This document shows positions 54,801 to 62,600 of a DNA stretch of 64,000 nucleotides, piece after piece. Source of the stretch: Tsukamurella spumae (GTDB lineage: Bacteria > Actinomycetota > Actinomycetes > Mycobacteriales > Mycobacteriaceae); assembly GCF_012396015.1 (NCBI RefSeq), contig NZ_JAAXOQ010000005.1, forward strand, positions 1-64,000, in the 5' to 3' direction. The translations under genes were made by a program, and so were the position numbers. Position 1 is the stretch's first letter; each line of letters begins with the position of its first letter. The notes beneath the pieces were generated by a model. It was not told where the DNA came from. It made no database searches and worked only from the letters and a program-made list of their open reading frames with translations.

Positions 54801-57369
54801 AGGCGGTCGTCCCGACGCTCCGCTCCTGAGCGGCGGCGGCGTCCGTGATCGCCCGGCCCAGCACCGCGGTCGGGCCGATCTCGAGGAAGGTGACGGCGCC
54901 GTCGTCGAGCATCGCCTCGGTCGCGGCCCCGAACAGGACGGGTCGGCGGATGTTGCGCCACCAGTACTCGGCGTCGTGCGGCTGCGAGCCGTCCGCCGGG
55001 ACCCGGGCCCCGGTCACCGTCGAATAGAGCGGGACCGTGGGCGCCGCGGGGGCGAGTCCGGACAGGCACGTGCGGACCTCGGCTTCGAGGGGGTCCATGG
55101 CGCTGCTGTGGTACGGGACATCGCCCGGGACCAGGCGCGCGAAGACACCGTCGGCGGTGAGCCGGGCGGCGAGCGCCTCCAGGACCTGCAGCGCGCCCAC
55201 CAGCGCGATCGACTCGGGAGCGTTGAGGGCGGCGAACTCGAGCTCGCCGCGCTGGACCTCGGGGAGCGCGCGGGCGTCCGCCTCGCCGAGCGCGACGGCC
55301 AGCAACCGGCCCCGGCCGCTCGCGGTGTGCTGCAACCGTGCCCGATGGGCGATCACGGTGACCGCATCGTCGAAGGTCAGGGCGCCCGCCTCCAGCACGG
55401 CTGCGACCTCGCCCGCGCTGTGTCCGACGATCAGGTCGGGGCGGACCCCGAACGACTCCCACAGCCGGGAGAGCGCGTACTGCACGGCGAAGTTCGCGAT
55501 CTGCGCGACCTCGGACTCGGCCATGCGGGAGTCCGCCTCGGAGGCGAGCAGCGCGTCGGTGAGCGACCAGCCGGTGAGCGGGAGCAGAGCCGCGTCGCAG
55601 CGGTCGATCGCGGTGCGGAACACCGAGTTGTGCTGCAGCAGACCGCGGGCCATGCCCCACCACTGCGGGCCCATCCCGGTGTAGACGAAGGCGAGCGGCC
55701 TCGCGTCCGCGAGCGCGGAACCGGTCCGCACGGACGGATGCGGCGCGCCCTCGGCAGCGGCGCGCAGTGCCTCCGCGGCGCGCGCGGCGTCCCCGGCGAC
55801 CAGTGCGAGCCGCGCGGACCGGTGGGCACTCCGACGGTGCGCCAGTGCCTGCGCCAGCGGCGCGACCCCGTCGGACTCGACGAGCCCGGCGTAGGCGCCG
55901 GCGAGGGTCGCGAGGGAGGCGTCGCTGCGGGCCGCGATCGGGAGCAGCAGGGCGATGCCGTCGCGCTCCGGGGCGTCGCCGCCGGTGGGGGCGGACTCTG
56001 CGGTGGGGGCGGGCCCCGCGGTCGGTGCGGGCGCCGATTCGAGGATCGCATGGGCGTTGGTGCCGCCGAAGCCGAACGAGTTCACGCCCGCCCGGAGGAC
56101 GCCGTCGGGGCGCAGCGCCGCGGGCTCCGTGGCGATCCGGACCCGGAGATCGTCGAGGTCGATGGCCGGGTTGAGGGTCTCCAGGTGCAGGTGTCGGGGG
56201 ACTCGGCGGTGGGCCAGGGTGAGTGCGGACTTGATGAAGCCGACGACGCCCGCGGCGGCCTCCAGATGCCCGAGGTTCGTCTTCACCGAGCCGATGACCA
56301 AGGGCTGGGCGGCGGGGCGCTCGCCCCGGTAGACCCGGCCGATCGCGTTCGCCTCGATCGGGTCGCCGACGGGCGTGCCCGTACCGTGCGCCTCGACGTA
56401 GTCGACGCTCTCCGGGGCGACTCCGGCACCGGCCAGCGCGGCCTCGATGGCGCGCTCCTGGCTGTCGCCGTTCGGCACGGTGATGCCGTTCGTCCGTCCG
56501 TCCTGGCTCACGGCCGTGCCGAGCACCGTGGCGTAGACCCGATCGCCGTCCGCGAGGGCGCGGGAGAGCGGCTTGAGCACGACCAGCGCCGCGCCCTCGC
56601 CGCGGACGTACCCGTTGGCCGCCGCGTCGAACGCGCGGGACGTGCTGGTGGGGGAGAGGAAGCCGCCCGTGGACGCGGCGACGGTGAAGTTCGGGCTGAG
56701 CATCAGGTTGACGCCGCCGGCGAGCGCCAGCTCACTCTCGCCGCTCCAGATCGACTGGCATGCAAGATGAATCGCGACCAGTGAGGACGAGCACGCCGTG
56801 TCGATCGACATGCTCGGCCCGAGCAGGTCGAAGGCGTGCGAGATGCGGTTGGACAGCATCGTCATCACCACGCCGGTCGCGGTGTGCGCGACCACCGTCG
56901 GCGGCTCCGCGGCGGAGGAGGAGAACTGCAGTTGGCTGTAGTCGAGGGTGAATCCGCCGGTGAACACGGAGGTCCGTGAACCCGCGAGGTCCTCGGCGCG
57001 CAGTCCGGCGTCCTCGAAGGACTCCCACGCGACCTCCAGCAGGAGCCGCTGCTGCGGGTCCATCGAGTGCGCCTCGATGGGGGAGATCCCGAAGAACGCG
57101 GGGTCGAACTCGTCGACCGGGTCGGTCAGGAAGCCGCCGCGGCGGACGCGGCTCTTGCCCGGGGTGCGGTCGGCCTCGTAATAGCGATCCGCGCTCCAGC
57201 GCTCCGCGGGGATGTCGACGATGGCATCGCGGCCCTCGTCGAGCAGGTCCCAGAAGTCCTCGGCGGAGCGCACCCCGCCCGGAAGGCGGCAACCGATGCC
57301 CACGATCGCGATCGGCTCGCGCCGGTCCGTTCCCCGCGGACCGCTGCTGTTCACTGAAGCGTCTCTCAC
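51847..57369 (-). CDS. Type I PKS, KS-AT-DH-KR-ACP
   Basis: This 1840-residue single-module synthase has a ketosynthase with Cys193 in DTACSSS, EAHGTGTPVGDP and KTNLGHLEAAAG. The acyltransferase has GHSAGE near 650 and the unusual selectivity segment VPYHSSAMDP (neither HAFH nor YASH). The dehydratase has HxxxGxxxxP as HVVHGSVLFP near 950 and a DAAFQ motif. The ketoreductase has GGLGALG near 1436 and an intact Ser/Tyr/Asn set. The ACP has LGVDSMLATEL near 1750. An acidic 45-residue tail follows the ACP, probably docking to the NRPS. There is no loading module, no enoylreductase and no thioesterase. The start is GTG at 57369 after AAGGGAG. Confidence 0.92.
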   Translation of the reverse strand: MRDASVNSSGPRGTDRREPIAIVGIGCRLPGGVRSAEDFWDLLDEGRDAIVDIPAERWSADRYYEADRTPGKSRVRRGGFLTDPVDEFDPAFFGISPIEAHSMDPQQRLLLEVAWESFEDAGLRAEDLAGSRTSVFTGGFTLDYSQLQFSSSAAEPPTVVAHTATGVVMTMLSNRISHAFDLLGPSMSIDTACSSSLVAIHLACQSIWSGESELALAGGVNLMLSPNFTVAASTGGFLSPTSTSRAFDAAANGYVRGEGAALVVLKPLSRALADGDRVYATVLGTAVSQDGRTNGITVPNGDSQERAIEAALAGAGVAPESVDYVEAHGTGTPVGDPIEANAIGRVYRGERPAAQPLVIGSVKTNLGHLEAAAGVVGFIKSALTLAHRRVPRHLHLETLNPAIDLDDLRVRIATEPAALRPDGVLRAGVNSFGFGGTNAHAILESAPAPTAGPAPTAESAPTGGDAPERDGIALLLPIAARSDASLATLAGAYAGLVESDGVAPLAQALAHRRSAHRSARLALVAGDAARAAEALRAAAEGAPHPSVRTGSALADARPLAFVYTGMGPQWWGMARGLLQHNSVFRTAIDRCDAALLPLTGWSLTDALLASEADSRMAESEVAQIANFAVQYALSRLWESFGVRPDLIVGHSAGEVAAVLEAGALTFDDAVTVIAHRARLQHTASGRGRLLAVALGEADARALPEVQRGELEFAALNAPESIALVGALQVLEALAARLTADGVFARLVPGDVPYHSSAMDPLEAEVRTCLSGLAPAAPTVPLYSTVTGARVPADGSQPHDAEYWWRNIRRPVLFGAATEAMLDDGAVTFLEIGPTAVLGRAITDAAAAQERSVGTTASLRRDGADSESFAGALADLWVRGVEVDLSPLSPRAPMRSLPAYPWQADRFWAESAVGRRERLADTVEPYLGNRSDGATPAWRRLLDGTAPRSLRDHVVHGSVLFPGAGFLEIAAEVARDEYGATACTLEEVAFETALVHGGGGTYLVDTALDADAGRITIHGKVPGAGRWARHATATLRPAPSIAPHLDDAPVAGTPTSEDALYRAFDEAGFAYGPAYRLLHDVTIGDGVATARVRAVAAEPVADRAPILEPSVLDAAFQLLLPLALQGAADAKLIPVGVDRVVIHARPDAPLGPLVARATARPSSGTDSIAGDVVLADDSGRVVAEVEGFTVRILDDGATPQRVGTDWVYEQAWEPQVVDAVDRGSVEGTWLLLADGTGVADRLAARLTAAGGTPVLLREDTVDGGPAPADREALAAALDRAVPADGLRGIVHLRSLDARTDGTDPLRWTAHDAVLSVVHLAAELDRRGIAAPTFLVTNGAQPVAGGVSEAGLLQSTLLGVGRVLHHELMALHSRLVDLDPRDPDGSAELLFDELGVTGSEEDQVAFRDGARLVARLHPSARSGGRIPARMRADGAYIVTGGLGALGRLVLVALAERGAGHLIVTSRAGLPPRETWDALTDAAQRDAVAAVRAAEAAGATVHIVTVDVTDASALAASIAELRAHGVPAIRGVIHSAGAVEDQILVRMTPEQVDRVVRPKVLGAWALHRATAGEPLDFFTLFSSISAVIPSPGQGNYAAGNAFLDTLAHYRRAQGLPALSINWGPWDAGMIASLGLRELYGQRGIDLIDPETGMTLLAELLGSGEVQQGVVSAHWPTVIESYALTPLLVAHLGGGEDVGDHDGESILDRLDAVPAGDRAPIAVDGVRLTVSRVLRMAEEHIPDDEPLGRLGVDSMLATELRIRVEQQFGAAPSIAFLLDNATVATIAAELLSVLGLDAEDAGIDAEEEAEVDDLAALLADLDDDAVAALLAQSETTEPNAGGPR

Positions 57370-57725
57370 CGCTGTACTCCCTTGAATGTCCCCTCGCCGG
57401 CGCCGGCGGCTTCTTCGCCGTGCCCGGTCCTCATGGTGGATGTCGCTTCTTAAGCCCCACCTGTTTCACGCTTGGCGCAGCGGTCCGGTCGGGGGGCTGC
57501 GCCGGATAACGCCGGTTCACGTGCGCGAGATCATGATATCCGCTCGATGAAGAAGGGGTGATGTGATGGTCTGGATCTTATGGGTGGATGTCCGGTGATA
57601 ATAATTGTGCCAGTACGGTAAATCGCGGCACCGGGTGGCTTACATGTCGCGTCGATAGTCTTACAGGCAGTCGTTTGCCCCCGGCACACCGGTGGGTCGT
57701 TTTCGCGTGAGACAGGGCAGGAACT
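57370..57725. other. Divergent promoter region, PKS operon and ettA
   Basis: This 356-base gap is the longest without a gene. It is distinctly more AT-rich than the rest, especially 57525-57670 (for example gatcatgatatcc, gataataattgtgcc). It must hold the promoter for the PKS operon (leftward) and for ettA (rightward). GGCAGG lies just before the ettA GTG. No convincing palindrome or riboswitch fold was recognised. Confidence 0.6.
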
Positions 57726-59399
57726 GTGGCTGAGTTCATCTACACCATGAAGAAGGTGCGCAAGGCGCACGGCGACAAGGTCATCCTCGACGATGTGACG
57801 ATGTCGTTCTACCCCGGCGCGAAGATCGGCGTGGTCGGTCCGAACGGCGCCGGCAAGTCGTCGATCCTCAAGATCATGGCGGGCCTCGACCAGCCGTCGA
57901 ACGGTGAGGCGTTCCTGGACCCGGAGGCCACCGTCGGCATCCTGATGCAGGAGCCGGTGCTCGACGAGACCAAGACCGTCAAGGAGAACGTCGAGGACGG
58001 CCTCGGCCAGACGATGGTCAACCTGCGTCGCTACAACGAGGTCGCGGAGCTCATGGCCACCGACTACAGCGACGAGCTGATGGAGGAGATGGGCAAGCTG
58101 CAGGAGCAGCTGGACGCCGTCGACGCCTGGGACGTGGACTCGCAGATCGAGCAGGCGATGGACGCGCTGCGCTGCCCGCCGGGCGACTCGACCGTCGAGC
58201 ACCTCTCCGGCGGCGAGAAGCGCCGCGTCGCGCTGTGCAAGCTGCTGCTGAGCAAGCCCGACCTGCTGCTCCTCGACGAGCCCACCAACCACCTGGACGC
58301 CGAGTCGGTGCTGTGGCTCGAGCAGCACCTCGCGAGCTACCCGGGCGCCGTCCTGGCCGTGACCCACGACCGGTACTTCCTCGATCACGTCGCGCAGTGG
58401 ATCTGCGAGGTCGACCGCGGCAAGCTGCACCCGTACGAGGGCAACTACTCCACCTACCTGGAGAAGAAGGCCGAGCGCCTCGAGGTGCAGGGCAAGAAGG
58501 ACCAGAAGCTGCAGAAGCGGCTCAAGGAGGAGCTCGCCTGGGTCCGGTCCGGCGCCAAGGCTCGGCAGACCAAGAACAAGGCGCGCCTCGAGCGCTACGA
58601 CGAGATGGCGGCCGAAGCGGAGAAGCACCGCAAGCTGGACTTCGAGGAGATCCAGATCCCGACGCCGCCGCGCCTGGGCAACGTGGTGGTCGAGGTCAAG
58701 AACCTCGACAAGGGCTTCGACGGCCGCGTGCTGATCAAGGACCTGTCGTTCACCCTGCCGCGCAACGGCATCGTCGGCGTCATCGGCCCCAACGGTGTCG
58801 GCAAGACGACGCTGTTCAAGACCATCGTCGGGCTGGAGGGCCCGGACTCGGGCGAGGTCAAGGTGGGCGAGACGGTCAAGCTGAGCTATGTCGACCAGAA
58901 CCGCGCGAACATCGACCCGAAGAAGACGGTCTTCCAGGTGGTCTCGGACGGGCTCGACTACATCACCGTCGGCCAGAACGAGATGCCCGCCCGCGCCTAC
59001 GTGAGCGCGTTCGGGTTCAAGGGGCCGGACCAGCAGAAGCCCTCGGAGGTCCTCTCGGGCGGTGAGCGCAACCGGCTGAACCTGGCGCTGACCCTCAAGG
59101 AGGGCGGCAACCTGATCCTCCTCGACGAGCCGACCAACGACCTCGACGTCGAGACCCTCTCCAGCTTGGAGAACGCGCTCGAGCAGTTCCCGGGCTGCGC
59201 GGTGGTGATCTCCCACGACCGGTGGTTCCTGGACCGCACCTGCACCCACATCCTGGCGTGGGAGGGCAATGTCGAAGAGGGCCAGTGGTTCTGGTTCGAG
59301 GGCAACTTCGAGGCGTACGAGGCGAACAAGATCGAGCGCCTCGGTGCCGAGGCCGCCCGTCCGCACGCCGTGACGCACCGCAAGCTGACGCGCGACTGA
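57726..59399 (+). CDS. ettA: Energy-dependent translational throttle protein EttA (ABC-F)
   Basis: This 557-residue ABC-F protein has two ATPase cassettes, with Walker A motifs GPNGAGKSS near 39 and GPNGVGKTT near 357, and signatures HLSGGEKRRVALCKLLL and LSGGERNRLNLAL. DEPTNHLDAESV and DEPTNDLDVET are the Walker B regions. The arm and linker include EKKAERLEVQGKKDQKLQKRLKEELAWVRS. There are no transmembrane segments. It binds the ribosomal E site and gates elongation by ADP:ATP ratio. The GTG start is preceded by GGCAGG. Its following neighbours are gdh and a thioesterase gene, as in Mycobacterium. Confidence 0.95.
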   Translation: MAEFIYTMKKVRKAHGDKVILDDVTMSFYPGAKIGVVGPNGAGKSSILKIMAGLDQPSNGEAFLDPEATVGILMQEPVLDETKTVKENVEDGLGQTMVNLRRYNEVAELMATDYSDELMEEMGKLQEQLDAVDAWDVDSQIEQAMDALRCPPGDSTVEHLSGGEKRRVALCKLLLSKPDLLLLDEPTNHLDAESVLWLEQHLASYPGAVLAVTHDRYFLDHVAQWICEVDRGKLHPYEGNYSTYLEKKAERLEVQGKKDQKLQKRLKEELAWVRSGAKARQTKNKARLERYDEMAAEAEKHRKLDFEEIQIPTPPRLGNVVVEVKNLDKGFDGRVLIKDLSFTLPRNGIVGVIGPNGVGKTTLFKTIVGLEGPDSGEVKVGETVKLSYVDQNRANIDPKKTVFQVVSDGLDYITVGQNEMPARAYVSAFGFKGPDQQKPSEVLSGGERNRLNLALTLKEGGNLILLDEPTNDLDVETLSSLENALEQFPGCAVVISHDRWFLDRTCTHILAWEGNVEEGQWFWFEGNFEAYEANKIERLGAEAARPHAVTHRKLTRD

Positions 59400-59430
59400 T
59401 CCTCCGGCCGGCTCGACCGGACCGGTGCCC

Positions 59431-59470
59431 GACGACGGCGCCCGCGACACCACGCGCGGGCGCCGTCGTC
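59431..59470 (+). terminator. Strong hairpin terminator after ettA
   Basis: GACGACGGCGCCCGCG (59431-59446) pairs perfectly with CGCGGGCGCCGTCGTC (59455-59470) over 16 bp around an 8-base loop, 31 bases after the ettA stop. There is no clear T-run, as is common in actinobacteria. Confidence 0.75.
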
Positions 59471-59600
59471 GTCGTTACTCGCCCGTAGTCCCCCCTCCGC
59501 ACGTAGTGTGGTGCGCGGAGCCCACCGGCTCCGTCACACCTTGGCAACGGCGCCGTGTGCTGACCTCGCATTTGGCGTGCCCGCTGCTATGACTCATCGC

Positions 59601-59608
59601 AGGAGGAG
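59601..59608 (+). promoter_or_regulatory. Ribosome binding site deciding the gdh start
   Basis: AGGAGGAG lies 7 bases before GTG 59616. It is the best Shine-Dalgarno match in the region and favours this GTG over the in-frame GTG at 59508 and ATG at 59589. Confidence 0.7.
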
Positions 59609-59615
59609 TACCCCC

Positions 59616-62600
59616 GTGGAGCAGTCCGCGCACGATCCGTCCGACTTCACCCGAGCTGCAACGAGCGTCGCCGACCAGCCCCCCGGACGGTCACCGTCGG
59701 ACTTCTTGACCTGGCTCTCCGAGGACAACGCGCGCATCCTCGGAACCTGGACGGGCGGCGCGGGCACGGGAGTGCTCGCGGATCCCGACGACAAGCTCCG
59801 CGCGGTCATCGATGCGATGCCCGCGCCCGAGGCGGGCGGCATCGGGGTGGTGGAACTCGCGCAGCCGCTCGGCGATGCCGCGGGTTCGCCCTTCCTGCTC
59901 GCCGCGAGCCCGTCGGACGGCGGGCCGACGGAGCTGTTCGCCATGGCGATGACGGTTCTGGGCTTGCACCACAACGTGTTCGGCATCCCGATGGTCGGGG
60001 CGAAGATCGAGCGGGTGCTCGCCCGGATCGGGGTCGACCGGTCGGACCCGGCCAACCAGCGCCTGATGGAGTTCATCCAGACCTACCCGCGGCTGCGGCT
60101 CGTCGTGGCCGACGAGGACGAGCTGGCCCGTGTCTTCGGCGCCCTGCGTGACCTCGGTGACGACGACCTCGCACTGTTCCTCCGGACCGACAAGCTGGCG
60201 CGGTTCGCGCGGGCGCTGGTCTACCTGCCCCGCGACCGCTACACCTCGCGGGCCCGCGGCGTGCTCATCGACGTGCTCGAGGACGAGACCGGGATGCGGG
60301 TCGATCGGTTCACCGCGCGCGTCACCGAGTCGGCGATCGCGCGGATCCAGTTCGTGCTCCTCCCGCGAGGAGAGGACGCGGTTCCCGTGTTCCAGGCCGC
60401 CGACGAGGCCCGCATCCGGGCCCGGCTCGGCGATGTCAGCCGCACCTGGGACGAGGACGTGCGGTCGGCCGCGGAGGCCGCGGGCGCCGATGTCGACCTG
60501 GTGGCCGCGTACCTCCCGGGCATCTCGCCCAACTACAAGGAGGACCAGACCCCCGCGGTCGCGCTGCTCGACGTCAACCGGATCGCGGCGCTCCCCGCCG
60601 AGGGCACGGACCTGGTCTTCTACGATCCGCCGGAGGGCCGCGGCGCGAACCTGGGCTTCACCATGTACATGACGGGCGGGCACGTCACGCTCTCCCAGGT
60701 GCTGCCCGTGCTGCAGTCCCTCGGGGTGGATGTGCTCGACGAGCGCCCCTACACCGTCCGGCGTCCCGACGGTGTGCTCTGTTCGGTCTACGACTTCGGC
60801 CTGCGGGTGTCGAAGGTGTTGCGCGCCACGGCCGCCGAGGGCGTCAGCGACGCCGATCTGCCGGCCCACCTCGCCCGGCTGCGCGGCCTGGCCGGCGAGG
60901 GCGCGGCCGCGGTGTGGCGCGGCGACGCCGAGGTGGACCGGTTCAACGAGCTGATCTTCGCGTACGGCCTGGACTGGCGCCGGGTCGCGCTGCTGCGCGC
61001 GATCGGCCAGTACCTGCGTCAGTGCGGCTTCCCGTACAGCCCCGGCCACGTGGCGCAGGTGCTGCTCGAGCACCGCGACGCGGTGCTGGCACTGGTGCGG
61101 CTGTGGACCGCGAACTTCGATCCGGTGGCCGCGGACTCCGACGCGGCGGCGGCCGCGGAGACCGACCTGCGGGCGGCGTTCGCGGCGGTCACGAGCCTCG
61201 ACGCGGACCGGATCCTGCGGGCCTACCTGCACGTCGTCCAGGCCACGGTGCGCACCAACTTCTACGCCGACAAGCCCGTGATCTCCATCAAGCTCGAACC
61301 CGGCCGCGTCCCCGAGGCCCCGAAGCCGCGCCCGCGGTTCGAGATCTTCGTGTACTCGCCGCGGGTGGAGGGCGTGCACCTGCGGTTCGGCATGGTCGCC
61401 CGCGGCGGCCTGCGCTGGTCGGACCGCCGGGAGGACTTCCGCACCGAGGTCCTCGGCCTGGTGAAGGCGCAGGCGGTCAAGAACGCCGTCATCGTGCCGG
61501 TCGGCGCCAAGGGCGGCTTCGTCGTCAAGCAGCCGCCGGAGATCACCGGCGACGCCGGCGTCGACCGCGACGCGCAGCGCGCCGAGGGCGTCGCGTGCTA
61601 CCGCATGTTCATCTCGGGCCTGCTCGACGTGACCGACAACCTCGGTGCCGACGGTGCCGTGCTCCCGCCCGAGCGCGTCGTGCGGCGGGACGCCGACGAC
61701 ACCTACCTCGTCGTCGCGGCCGACAAGGGCACCGCGTCGTTCTCCGACATCGCCAACGACGTCGCCGCCGGATACGACTTCTGGCTCGGCGACGCCTTCG
61801 CGTCCGGCGGATCCGAGGGCTACGACCACAAGGGCATGGGCATCACCGCGCGCGGCGCGTGGGAGTCGGTGAAGATGCACTTCCGCGAGATGGGCATCGA
61901 CACCCAGGCCGAGGACTTCACGGCGGTCGGCGTGGGCGATATGAGCGGCGATGTCTTCGGCAACGGCATGCTGCTCTCCGAGCACATCCGGCTCGTCGCC
62001 GCGTTCGACCACCGCGACATCTTCCTCGACCCGAATCCCGATGCCGCGGCGGGCTTCGCGGAGCGGCAGCGACTGTTCGATCTGCCGCGGTCGTCGTGGA
62101 AGGACTACGACACCAGCAAGATCAGCGAGGGCGGCGGCGTGTACAGCCGCGAGACGAAGTCGGTGCCCATCAGCCCGCAGGTCCGCGCGGTGCTGGGCCT
62201 GGCCGACGACGTGACCGAGCTGACCCCGCCGGAGCTCATGCGCGCGGTGCTGCTGGCCCCCGTCGACCTGCTGTGGAACGGCGGCATCGGCACCTACATC
62301 AAGGCCTCGACGGAGACCGATCTGGCGGTGGGCGACCGCGCCAACGACGCGATCCGCGTCGACGGGAACCAGGTGCGCGCCAAGGTCGTCGGCGAGGGCG
62401 GCAACCTGGGCGTGACTCCGCTCGGCCGCATCGAGTTCGATCGCAGCGGCGGCCGGATCAACACCGACGCGATGGACAACTCGGCCGGCGTGGACTGCTC
62501 CGATCACGAGGTCAACATCAAGATCCTGCTGGATCGGCAGATCGCGGCGGGCGCGATCGGGGAGGCCGAGCGGCACGACCTCCTGGTGTCCATGACCGAC

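Noticed and set aside
47771-56784. Two plus-strand frames of over 1500 codons opposite the NRPS and PKS
   Set aside because: They mirror the NRPS/PKS codons (GC-biased third positions) and have no recognisable domains.
30670-57725. Prophage or integrative element
   Set aside because: No integrase, phage structural gene, tRNA target or direct-repeat attachment site was seen at the block edges.
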